Positions 39,701 to 47,914 of a stretch of 64,000 bases of DNA are shown here, in pieces. Position 1 is the stretch's first letter; each line of letters starts with the position of its first letter. The stretch spans positions 22,683-86,682 of the forward strand of contig NMRA01000018.1 in assembly GCA_002633005.1 (NCBI GenBank), written 5' to 3'. The stretch is from Phoronis australis. Its lineage: Eukaryota; Phoronida; Phoronidae. A program made the translations under genes and the position numbers. The notes beneath the pieces were generated by a model. That model searched no databases. It saw only the letters and a list, made by a program, of their open reading frames with translations, and was not told the DNA's origin.

Positions 39701-42700
39701 TGATACAGAGCGGGCACCGTTTCTGTCAGGTTAGTCCTCCTTCTGCACCGCTCAATAGCCTTCCCGATGAGCCGGGCAATTAGTACGTTGAGGACAATGC
39801 ACAGTAAGAAGAGAGACGCCGCCTGGAAAATTAGTCACATTTCGTTCCTCACAAAGGTTAAACTTGGGCTATAAACTTTGGAGAAATCTTTGAAACTGTT
39901 AGTTCTTAAATTGGTTAGAGCACAAACCTACTATGTTTTGATATTCTACTTCATTATCAACAAGCTGTGAACTGCTTGTAGTCTGCTGGTGAACATGGGA
40001 GAAAACTGCCGTATTTTTTAAACCAGTGCACTACACAGGCAAGATGCGGACTACTTACATCTGGCCAGTGACGATGGGAAACAAAATTTTCTTAACTAGT
40101 AGTCTATAATGGTGAGATGTGGACTACTTACAGTCGGACAGTGACCACTGGAGACAAATACTGTAGTTTATAAAACCAGTGGACAACACAGGCAAGATGT
40201 GGACTACTTACAAACAGCCAGCCATTGACCACAGGAGACAACTACCATAATTTTCTAAATCAGTGGGCTACACAGGAAAATGTGGCTAAATACAGCCTGC
40301 CAGTGACTACAGAAGACAATGGTTGATATTTAATAAAATCAGTGGTCTGCTCAGTCTGACTATATACCGCGCACAAAACTTACCAAACCCGGAGAGACGA
40401 GAGCAATGAGAATGGCGATTAGGCACAAGACAAGAGGCACTATTACGTGTAAAAACATCATGTTCCGCCGCCTGCTCTACAATCACAAATAATTCCATCA
40501 TGTCAGTCTCGTTGTACAACTTGTAAACAGGCACTACCTGTAGAGGGCACTCAGTGCATTCAACTACCCAAATGGAAAAAAACCTTAATGTCTCAAGCTC
40601 TCAAATTTATTACAAATTGCATCATTATGAACAATATCTGACTTAAGACATATCTTGTTGAAAATGGCACAGTAGTGATTCCGTAGTACAGTAACTTGAA
40701 TGAGCTCATTATTCTGAAAATCTCAATCATTTGCTTCTGATTACCGAAACTCTCTACTTATTTAACACAGTCACCCCATTGTCACGTAACAACAACCATT
40801 TTGAAGTAATGTTTTGTCCCTCCCATACTTCTCACAAGGCTACTTGGTCAGAATTTCTTGCCTCACCTAATTCGCTCACAAAGTCGGTCAGTTTTGAAGT
40901 TCGAAAAATGTAAATGCAAAGCCTTGTCACTAAATCTAGGAATTCTCAAAGTTTTTTCACAGACAGGTCTAAATATCGTACGAATATTCAACACTTAATG
41001 TCATCCATTTATATAGGATATCTCAAGCGCTTGTTTACGTGTAGTGAAACAGTGTTTCACTAATGATAGAGTCAAGAACACTTACATTGGAACAGGCTAA
41101 AATAACTTTACTGTTAAACGAACCACGGTGGCCAACCGTAGGTCGCATTTCCTTAAATTCATATGACCAGTTGCCAATGCTTACTTACTAAGTTAACCTC
41201 ACACAACCGTAAACCACAAAATTTGTGTTCAGTTTATTCGACACACCCTGACTATCACAAAAATATCTAATTGACGTTGTGCAAAATAAGTGAATAATTA
41301 TCGCATGTTACAAGCTGTGTAGTACCCACTCAGTAGTCCCCAAACATCGAACATCAGACCTCGAGTACAAGGTCACAATCACGGAAATTTCCGCAAGATG
41401 TAGCTTCAAGAAGTATTGGTTCTGAAATACATTAGTCAACGTGTAAGAGTTATAAGTAAGCTATGCTATCACAATCATCTGATAACTGGATCCACGAACC
41501 AGCTAAACAAGAAACACAACCATTAACAGTGAACAGTAAACAACATACTTACCCTGTCCGGATTAACAATGAAATCTATTGGTTGTATTCCTGGCACTTT
41601 GAAAGCGTACAAAATCATGAATGCCTGAAAACAGCCAGAACTTGATACATGTACTTCAGAGCCTGTGACAGTTTTTCACAAATGTTCATTTTACACAAAA
41701 CCACGAGATCACGGTAGACTTATAATAACTTAATATACTAACAAATTAAATAACCATCTGAGTACTGTGACTTTACAAGGGAAGCATGGTCGCAAAAATG
41801 CTATCTGAGTAAAAGATTATCCAGTGAGTAAACACTTATTATGTGAGTACTTTGTATTTACGTTTTAAGTGTTATCTAAGTAAAGTAATGTTAACAACTC
41901 ATTACACTGTAGTTAAGTGTTATGTAAGTCAAGTATAATTGTAAACAAACCAATAATGTAGGTAAGTATTATCTAAGTAATTAAAGTATTTTTAACAAAT
42001 CATTACAAACTGTAGTTAAGTGTTAAGTAAAGCATTGCTAACAGATCATTGCTGTAGTTAATTATTATCTAAGTATTACTGTGGTTAAGTCATCTAAGGA
42101 AAGAACTAATTTAAGGTGTAAAGAATTATCTGAGAAAAGCATTTACAGAGAAATGTGTTCTCAGACTAAGTGTTATCTGAGTAAATTGTTATTTGAGCAA
42201 AGAGTTATCTGAGTACAATTATTTTATCTGAGTAAAGCTTTATCTCACTGAGTAAACTTTTATCTGGGTAAATTGTCATCTGAATAAGGTGTTATCTGAG
42301 AAGTGTTTCCAGAGTAAAGTATTATCTGAATAAAGTGTTATTTGAGTAGTGTTTCCTGAGTAAAGTATTATCTGAATAAAGTGTTATCTGAGTAAAGCAA
42401 TAAATGAGAATAGAGCTGCCTATCAACACCCACCAGGAATATCATGACTGCGATTGTACACCCACAGTACAATAGAATTGAATAAAAGTCTGTTGGATAT
42501 TCACCAGTCAGGCAAAACTGTAAGATAAAACCAATATATCTGAAATCAGTTTACAAACGCCTACCGCTTACCATATAGACCAGTTGTTTCAACTGTAAAA
42601 TGCAAACAATTCACACAAACAAAGTATAAAATTGATACATTGGCATAATGAAAAGAACTTTTTCCATGAAAAATCTGCTACGGTAACAGTACATGCGTCA

Positions 42701-45700
42701 GGACCAGGACCAGAGATTTTTTTCAATAAGGCAAAAATCCAATTTATATTTGAACGGTTGAATGCATGAACTAGGTCAACCGCATCACGGAACTTAGTCT
42801 GAGGTTAACTGAAGATAATTCTCCAACTTATGCAACCGTTATTTTATGTTATACTAATCCATCAGGAGCGTTTTTTCAACTACATAGAACACGACGTACT
42901 TACGGAGAATGGTAGAAATGTTGTGGCCATCATGAGACACAAGTTGAGGAGTATCAAAGTGTCGTCTGCTTTTTCTATAGTGTCAAACAACCTGTTGGAA
43001 CAATGAAGCATTCAAAGCACCAAAAAACTCGCATTCCATTGGATAAACTTAATTTTTACTTAGACCACTCGCTGGTATAAAACTGATCTCAATTTGCTCT
43101 TTACTCGGTTAAGGAGTGGCCTTTGGTCTTAAGATGAACTTACAGTCCTCTAATCCTAGAGAGTGCGATGAGTTCATAAAATGACATGACCAGTTCTTTC
43201 CTAGTCCATATATCACTCGTAACACAGAACAATTTGTGACCAATTTCATAATGTTACGCGGCCAACATCAAACGTTGGTTTTCGTGATAGAAGCCAACTT
43301 CACAGCCACGTTAAAGGCAAGCTATGGTGTCGCAATTTAAAATCAAGCACTTTCTAAGTGTCTCAAAAACTTAAATGGAAAATTCTGAAGTTGCCTACAC
43401 ACCTGTAACTACAGTCAGAACACAGAGGCCTGTGACACTAAACGCAGTATATGCCAAAAATAACCACAGAGATGTAAAAATCCCCAGTTCCATGACAACC
43501 TTTTCCAGTTACACTCAATTCCCCTGATATCTGAGAACCCAGGCAAATCAAGATACAATGAACACTACTTATTACATTTGCTCCCTTATCATGTTCCATT
43601 GATTTCCAACATATCTTTTCTACACTTTGTTTTTAACAAACAGAGATACAGTGTTCACATGGGTATAAAACATATCAATTTCAGTGTCCTAGTGGGTATG
43701 TAACTTTACCAACTTTACAGGCGACCAGAGCATGAGAATCTAAAAACTGCATTCCTCAATTTCATATTGATGCACAGTGTATGGCGCATAAGCACAAAAT
43801 TTGCTGCATGGGGCCGGGAACGTAGTTGGATATAACAAAAAATAGCGAGTAAACGATTCCGTAGTTTTTATTTTCCCTAATAAATACTTGATTCGGTTAC
43901 AGCAAAACTCGGTTACTACAAATGTCTTCGATAAGTCCTAGGAGCTCACAATTAATTTAAGCCTCATTGTTCACAACTGTGAGTGCCAAGATCGCACGAA
44001 CAAAACTTGCTGGTCCGAGTCTAGACAAAGGATCACTCGACAGGTGGCTGCAGACATTAGCATTTGAGGTAATGGACGTAGTGCCACGTGCCTCAATTGT
44101 GTCTGTGTTTTATAATAATGCATTTATTCCAACATGGATGAATGAAACAGGCATGACATCATCCCTATATGTCACAGGTTCTTCAGTTTGCATCCTGGAT
44201 ACTCAGCATGGTCGTGTTCTATGCATCCGTAAAGAACGTTCTTTGTCCTGTAAATGCCGTTCTGACTGTTCCGTTTTGTCCGTCTCACTTATGATTGGCC
44301 ATTTCGCTATCTTTCTCAAAAAATTGACCAACTCACATTTTAATTATCAGGGACAAAGAATTTGTGTACGTCTTAAATCAATCGCTGTTTGCATATCATA
44401 TAACTTCCACTAAGAAAAGCAGTAGTCTCACAGCCCATACAGCACATACCAAAAGTACGTATTAAGACAAAATGACCCAGAAATCCTCGTCATGATGGCT
44501 TGGTAGAAGCTGAATTCCTTAACATGGTAGCTTTCCTTCATGACTGAGAAAGGGGAGGAATCAACAGGAACATTAGAAAGGTGGCCAAGGCATTCCGTTA
44601 TAGTTTTCTCCATACAAAAGCTATTACCAGTCATTTTGCTGTTAAAATAACTGTCACGATTGCAAAATGGTATTTTGCCAGATAACTTTTGTCTGGTACA
44701 GTGTATCTGCAAATCATTATTCATGTTCAATATGTCTAACAATTAGATATTTAGAGGAGGCAGTGCCACCTAGTGTGATAGGTGTTCGCTTCCTTTACTC
44801 AAGGACGTGGGTTCGAGTCCCACTGCGGCACACTAGTTTGGCTCATGAACTCTGAGACTCCGATTGGGTAGCCAAGGCCTTGGGACACACAGATACACTA
44901 GAAAAGTGGAGTATATTGTCAGAGTTGTCAGTCAGTCTGTCATGACCAGGGTTAACCACTCACAAGTGAGTGAGATGGTGATTTCCACTTGCATTCAGCT
45001 GTCTTCACAGGGAGTTCTGGGTAATTCTGTCTCATTATTGTTGATGTGTGCGACAGATATGGCTTCTGGGGCGTGTATTGAACTACTCAACACCTTACAT
45101 GGTTCTTGACAATGAAAAATAAAATAAACATTTCGAGCAAACATTGTAGAAATTTCGCACTCAACGGTAGGATACGGTAAAGCTTCTGGCCTAAAGCATG
45201 CTCCTTTCAGCATTAACACATCGACACTTACATTGCATCTGCACTTAGACGATACCTGTCCTTACATGACACTTGCACTTACATGACATGTGCACATACA
45301 TGATATCTACACTTGCATAACATCTGCACTTATATGACATCTCCTCTTACATGACATATGCACTTACATGACATGTATGCTCCACACAGAGGCGACAAGG
45401 TAGAAGGAGTATACATAGACGGTGAAGAGGGGAACTTTGCTCCACAGGAAGTCCGACAGGACGATGTTATCTGGGATCTGTGTGTGAGTCACGGGTAAAA
45501 TCTACAAAAACAAGAGTTGATTAGGGGCTGTACCCTTAATGGGGTGGGGACAATTTGTCTCATTCATCAAGCTTGTGCACAATAACACGGCGAAGTGAGA
45601 TCGTGGCCAGCTGATTCAGCACTGATAATGCAAAATTAAATACACATAACGTAAACAGGTAGGTCACACTACATCATCACTCCATTCTAGACAATTACGC

Positions 45701-45957
45701 CCTCTATCTACATTCTCGACAACCTGAAATCAGACATCAACCTGATTGGCTGGCCAGTTTAGCGCCCATGATCGGCTGAACGGTCTCATTATTTAGTTTC
45801 CTAATTTGAACACCTTCAAAGGTTACCCGGGCAAGCACTGTAATTTTCACGCAGAAGATCAAAGTCTTACCATAACTGTAGAAACTATAGAGAAGACAGC
45901 ATCCGAGTAGGCCTCAACCCGTGAACTGCTACCTAGTACACCAATCTCAAGAGACAT
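30595..45957 (-). CDS. TMEM175: TMEM175-like lysosomal K+/H+ channel, whole gene model (15 coding exons)
   Basis: Minus-strand join: 45957-45871, 45501-45368, 42991-42904, 42517-42434, 41624-41553, 40476-40384, 39822-39669, 37000-36946, 36151-36016, 35604-35560, 34739-34677, 34289-34180, 33432-33346, 32004-31944, 30729-30595. Every junction keeps phase with GT/AG sites, giving 467 residues (human 504). Two six-helix repeats are visible. Repeat 1 starts R13..YSD (17-19) with gate-equivalent Ile24 and Thr27. Repeat 2 starts R235..FSD (239-241) with Ile246 and Thr249. Matching blocks include STVMILPVTHT, ADDTLILLNLC, ERVECFSDG, FAIVAT and AYFGSF. TMEM175 is the endolysosomal cation leak channel that conducts K+ and H+ and sets lysosomal pH; assignment here is by homology. 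Total gene span including a probable 5' UTR exon is about 17 kb. Confidence 0.94.
30880..30960 (-). mobile_element. tRNA-like SINE head
   Basis: On the minus strand TGTGGCTCATTGGTTTGAG resembles a box A and GGTTCGAATCC is a perfect box B. The spacing suits a tRNA-derived promoter. It lies in TMEM175 intron 14 and is not the same sequence as the SINE at 26.5 and 44.8 kb. The acceptor stem does not pair well, so a functional tRNA is unlikely. Confidence 0.6.
31944..32004 (-). CDS. TMEM175: TMEM175 coding exon 14
   Basis: 61 nt after acceptor TGATTGTGTTTTCAG; donor ATT|GTAAGT. Completes S403 and encodes residues 404-423, LIIFFAAFYLEHFSAKDFYI, the end of helix 5 and the following loop. Matches the human stretch LLSRFSVGIFHL. 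Confidence 0.92.
32423..32919. mobile_element. 497-bp hAT-like non-autonomous element
   Basis: Ends CAGGGCTTGGAA and TTCCAAGCCCTG are perfect inverted repeats; a second inverted pair (AGCGGAAA and TTTCCGC) lies just inside. ATGCTG flanks both ends as a possible target duplication. A CAG-start with short terminal repeats is typical of hAT elements, but hAT usually makes 8-bp duplications and only 6 bp match here. It lies in TMEM175 intron 13 and has no transposase. Confidence 0.8.
32936..32995. repeat. 28-bp tandem duplication
   Basis: GCGTRCCATTTTACGAGGCA followed by TAACAAAC occurs twice in a row. Close to the right end of the hAT-like element. Confidence 0.85.
33346..33432 (-). CDS. TMEM175: TMEM175 coding exon 13
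   Basis: 87 nt after acceptor TACTATTTTCCAG; donor TTCAG|GTGAGA. Completes P374 and encodes residues 375-402, including HKYLHSEASYGGK and the start of helix 5 (LKLVIFPIF). YGG.. FHVYCTLKL parallels FGGREHVLMFAKL in human TMEM175. Confidence 0.92.
34180..34289 (-). CDS. TMEM175: TMEM175 coding exon 12
   Basis: 110 nt after acceptor AATTCTATAG; donor GCC|GTAAGT. Residues 338-373 plus two bases of P374: EGVDFENARVAIQ, then helix 4 (LTAVASFVAGLSQSVIWVIA) and LQK. Corresponds to the human segment ending TTALLHQ. Confidence 0.92.
34677..34739 (-). CDS. TMEM175: TMEM175 coding exon 11
   Basis: 63 nt between ACTCTTTTCAG and TTT|GTAAGT. Residues 317-337 (CLASVGFFPFAYKMIDKYDS, then F), helix 3 of repeat 2 with the family's hydrophobic-Pro turn. 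Phase 0 at both ends. Confidence 0.92.
35560..35604 (-). CDS. TMEM175: TMEM175 coding exon 10 (45 nt)
   Basis: A micro-exon between TCTCTTTTCAG and TTG|GTGAGT coding for residues 302-316, CLKEFDRAMSFFNTL. It matches VRKATRAMGLLNTL of the human protein. Phase 0 at both ends. Confidence 0.92.
35949..36060. repeat. 49-bp tandem duplication of an exon end plus splice donor
   Basis: Units 35,949-35,997 and 35,998-36,046 are about 93% identical and a third partial unit continues into exon 9. In the minus sense each carries the codons for IALLWFIHHS followed by a donor. The exon-proximal donor is GTAAGT; the distal copy has GTAATT. An in-frame TAA lies between, so use of the second donor would truncate the protein. 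Confidence 0.9.
36016..36151 (-). CDS. TMEM175: TMEM175 coding exon 9
   Basis: 136 nt after acceptor CATTGCTGTTTTTAG; donor CTACAT|GTAAGT. Completes C256 and encodes residues 257-301: EDVTKAKDGVDVRMLLGEMS, then helix 2 (TTIFAYFGSFISIALLWFIH) and HSTLH. The AYFGSF.....LLWF.HHS pattern matches human TMEM175. The end of this exon and its donor are duplicated in tandem downstream. Confidence 0.94.
36568..36655. repeat. about 20-bp tandem repeat (GGTTAGGCAGGGGTACGG-like)
   Basis: Four diverged units of about 20 bp in intron 8, each with GGTTAGGCA or a variant followed by GGGTACGG. Confidence 0.75.
36946..37000 (-). CDS. TMEM175: TMEM175 coding exon 8 (FSD helix of repeat 2)
   Basis: 55 nt after acceptor CCTCTATTTCAG; donor TGTG|GTGAGT. 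Completes C238 and encodes residues 239-255, FSDGVFAIVATILILDL, plus two bases of C256. It contains the canonical FSD and the gate-equivalent Ile246. Confidence 0.94.
37001..39668 (-). other. TMEM175 intron 7 (2.7 kb)
   Basis: Largest intron, no coding signal. A plus-strand GTGCAAG|GTGAGTG near 38,778 resembles a donor, but I found no exon to go with it. The rest looks unique. Confidence 0.8.
39669..39822 (-). CDS. TMEM175: TMEM175 coding exon 7 (helix 6 and inter-repeat linker)
   Basis: 154 nt after acceptor TAATTTTCCAG; donor GAGT|GTAAGC. Residues 187-237 and the first base of C238. Helix 6 (AASLFLLCIVLNVLIARLI) is followed by a basic linker and KERVE, the lead-in to the second signature. 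The frame continues open to 39,556, but the splice at 39,669 restores the repeat 2 FSD motif. Confidence 0.93.
39970..40360. repeat. degenerate 70-80-bp minisatellite
   Basis: Intron 6 holds about five diverged units containing GGACTACTTACA, CAGTGACCA and GGAGACAA at intervals of 71-79 bp. The TGTAAG inside each unit looks like a donor on the minus strand but is not linked to an exon. Confidence 0.75.
40384..40476 (-). CDS. TMEM175: TMEM175 coding exon 6
   Basis: 93 nt after acceptor TTTGTGATTGTAG; donor TTG|GTAAGT. Residues 156-186: basic SRRRN cluster, then helix 5 (MMFLHVIVPLVLCLIAIL) and the turn ALVSPGL. Corresponds to YRRHVLGIV in the human protein. Confidence 0.92.
41553..41624 (-). 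CDS. TMEM175: TMEM175 coding exon 5
   Basis: 72 nt between GGCTGTTTTCAG and AGG|GTAAGT. Residues 132-155 (AFMILYAFKVPG...NPDR): the end of helix 4 and the loop before helix 5. Phase 0 at both ends. Confidence 0.92.
41760..42420. repeat. degenerate short tandem repeat (TTATCTGAGTAAAG-like)
   Basis: Intron 4 is almost wholly made of diverged units of 15-25 bp based on GTTATCTGAGTAAA. Units are most regular at 42,160-42,410 and decay toward 41,800 (TTATCTAAGTAA). No coding. Confidence 0.85.
42434..42517 (-). CDS. TMEM175: TMEM175 coding exon 4
   Basis: 84 nt between TTTATCTTACAG and CTG|GTGGGT. Residues 104-131 (FCLTGEYPTDFYS, then a helix ending AVMIFL), the fourth helix of repeat 1. Phase 0 at both ends. 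Confidence 0.92.
42904..42991 (-). CDS. TMEM175: TMEM175 coding exon 3
   Basis: 88 nt after acceptor GTTCCAACAG; donor TCC|GTAAGT. Codes for the last base of M74 and residues 75-103 (LFDTIEKADDTLILLNLC, then MMATTFLPFS), which is the third helix of repeat 1. The DDTL.LLN and FLP motifs are family hallmarks. Confidence 0.94.
42992..45367 (-). other. TMEM175 intron 2 (2.4 kb)
   Basis: Contains a SINE copy at 44,755 and a 148-codon open stretch (43,967-44,413, plus) that begins with TTG and has no recognisable domain. A 32-codon hydrophobic minus-strand frame at 43,395-43,493 is not phase-compatible with the flanking exons. Confidence 0.75.
44755..44890 (+). mobile_element. tRNA-derived SINE copy
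   Basis: Plus-strand tRNA-like head GAGGCAGTGCCACCTAGTGT, then GGTTCGAGTCC (box B), followed by a tail with CCAAGGCCTTGGGACA. The head is nearly identical to the minus-strand copy at 26,488-26,605, which proves dispersal of the family. Confidence 0.82.
45228..45385. repeat. about 20-bp tandem array built on a splice donor
   Basis: Read on the minus strand, roughly eight units of the form ATGTCATGTAAGTGCAG follow the exon 2 boundary. Successive donor cores are GTAAGT, GTAAGA, ATAAGT, GCAAGT, GTATGT, GTAAGT, GTAAGG and CTAAGT, and then GTAAGT. The array overlaps the exon's last bases, so several copies could compete as donors. Confidence 0.85.
45368..45501 (-). CDS. TMEM175: TMEM175 coding exon 2
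   Basis: 134 nt after acceptor TTGTTTTTGTAG. It encodes residues 30-73 plus two bases of M74: ILPVTHTQIPDN through the second helix (VPLFTVYVYSFYLVASVW). Donor AT|GTAAGTG. The ILPVTHT block matches vertebrate TMEM175 exactly. The donor is the first unit of a tandem array of donor-like sequences. Confidence 0.93.
45871..45957 (-). CDS. TMEM175: TMEM175 coding exon 1 (start, YSD helix)
   Basis: 87 nt coding for MSLEIGVLGSSSRVEAYSDA and VFSIVSTVM, then donor ATG|GTAAGA. The ATG follows GTCACC, a strong Kozak context. The acceptor is probably TTTCAG before 45,967 or CCATAG before 45,973; both lie inside a degenerate copy of the same exon. Repeat 1 has Tyr where the family usually has Phe in FSD. 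Confidence 0.85.
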
Positions 45958-45960
45958 GGT

Positions 45961-46035
45961 GACGTATCTGAAACTATGGAGAAGACAGCATCAAAGTAGG
46001 CCCAGGCCTCGACACGTGAACTATTTCCTACTTAA
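45961..46035 (-). pseudogene. degenerate duplicate of the YSD exon
   Basis: This block lines up with 45,871-45,935: TTCACG, GTCGAGGCC, GATGCTGTCTTCTCCATAGT and GTTTC are shared, with a 4-base insertion (TGGG). It would read SRVEAWAYFDAVFSIVSDT. The donor after the exon is lost, so it cannot act as a normal exon, but its tail supplies pyrimidine-rich AG acceptors for the functional exon. Confidence 0.8.
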
Positions 46036-47509
46036 GTGAAGAGACAAGATAATGCCAGGTGTTGTGTGACTGGAGAGGCAAATGACCATAGTCTTGACGG
46101 AGAGCAACGCTAACCTGTCGGAAAGAGACGAAGAGCTGCTTGGTTTGAGGAGAGCACCACCTGGTGTGTGGCTGAGACATCCATTGCTACAGTTTTGACA
46201 CTTTGAATCTTCGCCGTTGAAGTCAAGACATATAGTGGACCAGTGTTACACTCTTTAAATACATTGTGTGTTGACCTCCATTTGTGAATACATATCAACA
46301 GCCATATAATCTATAGAGAAGTCAGGTATTGATCTTATAACCTGTCTCGATATATAGAACACACAACATAGACAGGGATCATGTTACAAATATAAGCTTA
46401 TGGGTCAATTATAAGCTAAATATAAGGGTCCATTACTTTTGTGCCCTCTTCAAATTTGATTTTACCTGCTACCCCAATGCAATACGACCAATACACGAGG
46501 CTCCAAACTAAGGGTTCTCCTGATAGCAAATAGGCCTAAAAACTCATTCATCATTTTTACCATTAGAGGAATAATTGATGCATCCAAAGGGTACGACTAA
46601 GTTTGGTAACTGTTTACAATATGACGACATTGACCTACACTTATGATTTTGGTATCTTTCGATTCCTCACAATGTTATCCTTCCAAAAAAATATGAATGT
46701 ATCCCCAACCGCATTTCCTCTGCATTTTATCGTCGAATTTCAGTTCACACTATTTCCCAGTTAGTTGACACCGCCATGTTAGCTCAACTCAAGATTATAG
46801 CGACACCTGCTGTTAATGAATGAAACAGCATCTTCAGCATCGATTCTGAATGGTGATTGCCCGCACGAAATTCCCGCTAAAGATTTCCTAACATAATATG
46901 GAGGAACAAGTAACAGCATTTCACCTTTCCAATTTTTTTTATAATTGTGACCATTTGACTATTTTTCCACAAAATTGTCTGAAGTAATACCCTTTCCACC
47001 AATTGGACCTCAAAAATATCCTCCGCTTAATTTGTTCCCGGATTCTTGCGAGCAGATGCATACTAGGGTCCCCATAGGATCAAATTAGAACCCTTGGGAT
47101 CTTAACTCGGGCAGGGTATGGACAGGTCTTGATCAATTTGACCTTATCCAAAGCGGCAATCTGCAGAAATCGGTAGTTTAGTTCAGGTTATGCCTGCCAG
47201 GTTACTCCTTCCATTCAACATAGCGGCATTACTACCGTGAAATAGTTCGAGCAGAAACTTCCCGATAAAATACTAAGGGAACGGGGTAGGGAAAAAATTC
47301 TGTGTATTTTTTGAAAGATAACGTTGCAAGGATTTGAACAATACCAAAAAGATATATGTAAGTCAATGTTGTCATATTGTAAACAATTACCCTAAGTTTG
47401 AATTAGTTTGAACCCTTCGGACTTCCCAACAATTTGTGCGAAGTCGACATTCAATGAAACACAAACACGTCGAAACAAAATGCGAACGCGCGCCGAACCC
47501 TGACCTCAC
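46036..47509. other. 5' intron / flank of TMEM175
   Basis: No coding exon found. A minus-strand acceptor-like CTCTTTCCGACAG lies near 46,111 without a fitting exon. If the 5' UTR exon is right, this is intron; otherwise it is promoter-proximal DNA. Confidence 0.45.
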
Positions 47510-47700
47510 CTGAGAAGCCGAGAAGGGCCAGAACTCTTAGTTTGAACTTCGAGTTAGAGATGGCCACAGGTTGGCATACAAATTCCAAGTCAATCCGTTC
47601 TCAAATATCAAAATTATCAATCTATTACATCTCTCAATTTACTTGGCGAACGGTGTTTCGCTTTTACAGGCACTGACTGACACTCCTCACAACGTCACAT
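47510..47700 (-). other. TMEM175: candidate TMEM175 5' UTR exon
   Basis: On the minus strand a good donor (CTTCTCAG|GTGAGG) ends at 47,510, with CpG-rich DNA just inside the intron (GCGCGCGTTCG). No in-frame ATG leads to the first coding exon, so this would be untranslated. The upstream limit is a guess. Confidence 0.35.
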
Positions 47701-47784
47701 GATTCGTGTTTACTTCCTCAAAGGCATGTGGCGATACAATAGCATACTTGTAAGGCGTCGTCTATCGGAGACTGGGTCAAACTA

Positions 47785-47872
47785 CTCGCTGGTTCCCTGC
47801 GTGCCGCTAGGTGGGGCGGTAGCCGCGCCAGCACGCGTGCTGGCTGGGCTAAGCACGCAGGGAACCAGCGAG
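47785..47872. mobile_element. 88-bp MITE with 20-bp perfect TIRs and 10-bp TSD
   Basis: CTCGCTGGTTCCCTGCGTGC (47,785-47,804) is mirrored exactly at 47,853-47,872. The element is flanked by GGTCAAACTA on both sides (47,775-47,784 and 47,873-47,882). It also has an internal palindrome CCAGCACGCGTGCTGG. A 9-10-bp target duplication fits Mutator-like transposons. A right-end fragment of the family sits at 60,226-60,250. Confidence 0.9.
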
Positions 47873-47914
47873 GGTCAAACTACAGATGGTTTAGCGCAAA
47901 AATGTTCGTTACGT

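Noticed and set aside
43395-43493. 32-codon hydrophobic frame starting MELGIFTSLWLF
   Set aside because: It looks like a membrane helix and might suggest an extra exon, but its GT end leaves one base over, while exons 2 and 3 need phase 2. Exons 2 and 3 join perfectly without it.
43967-44413. 148-codon open frame on the plus strand in TMEM175 intron 2
   Set aside because: It begins with TTG rather than ATG, shows no domain or hydrophobic pattern, and lies opposite an intron without splice partners.
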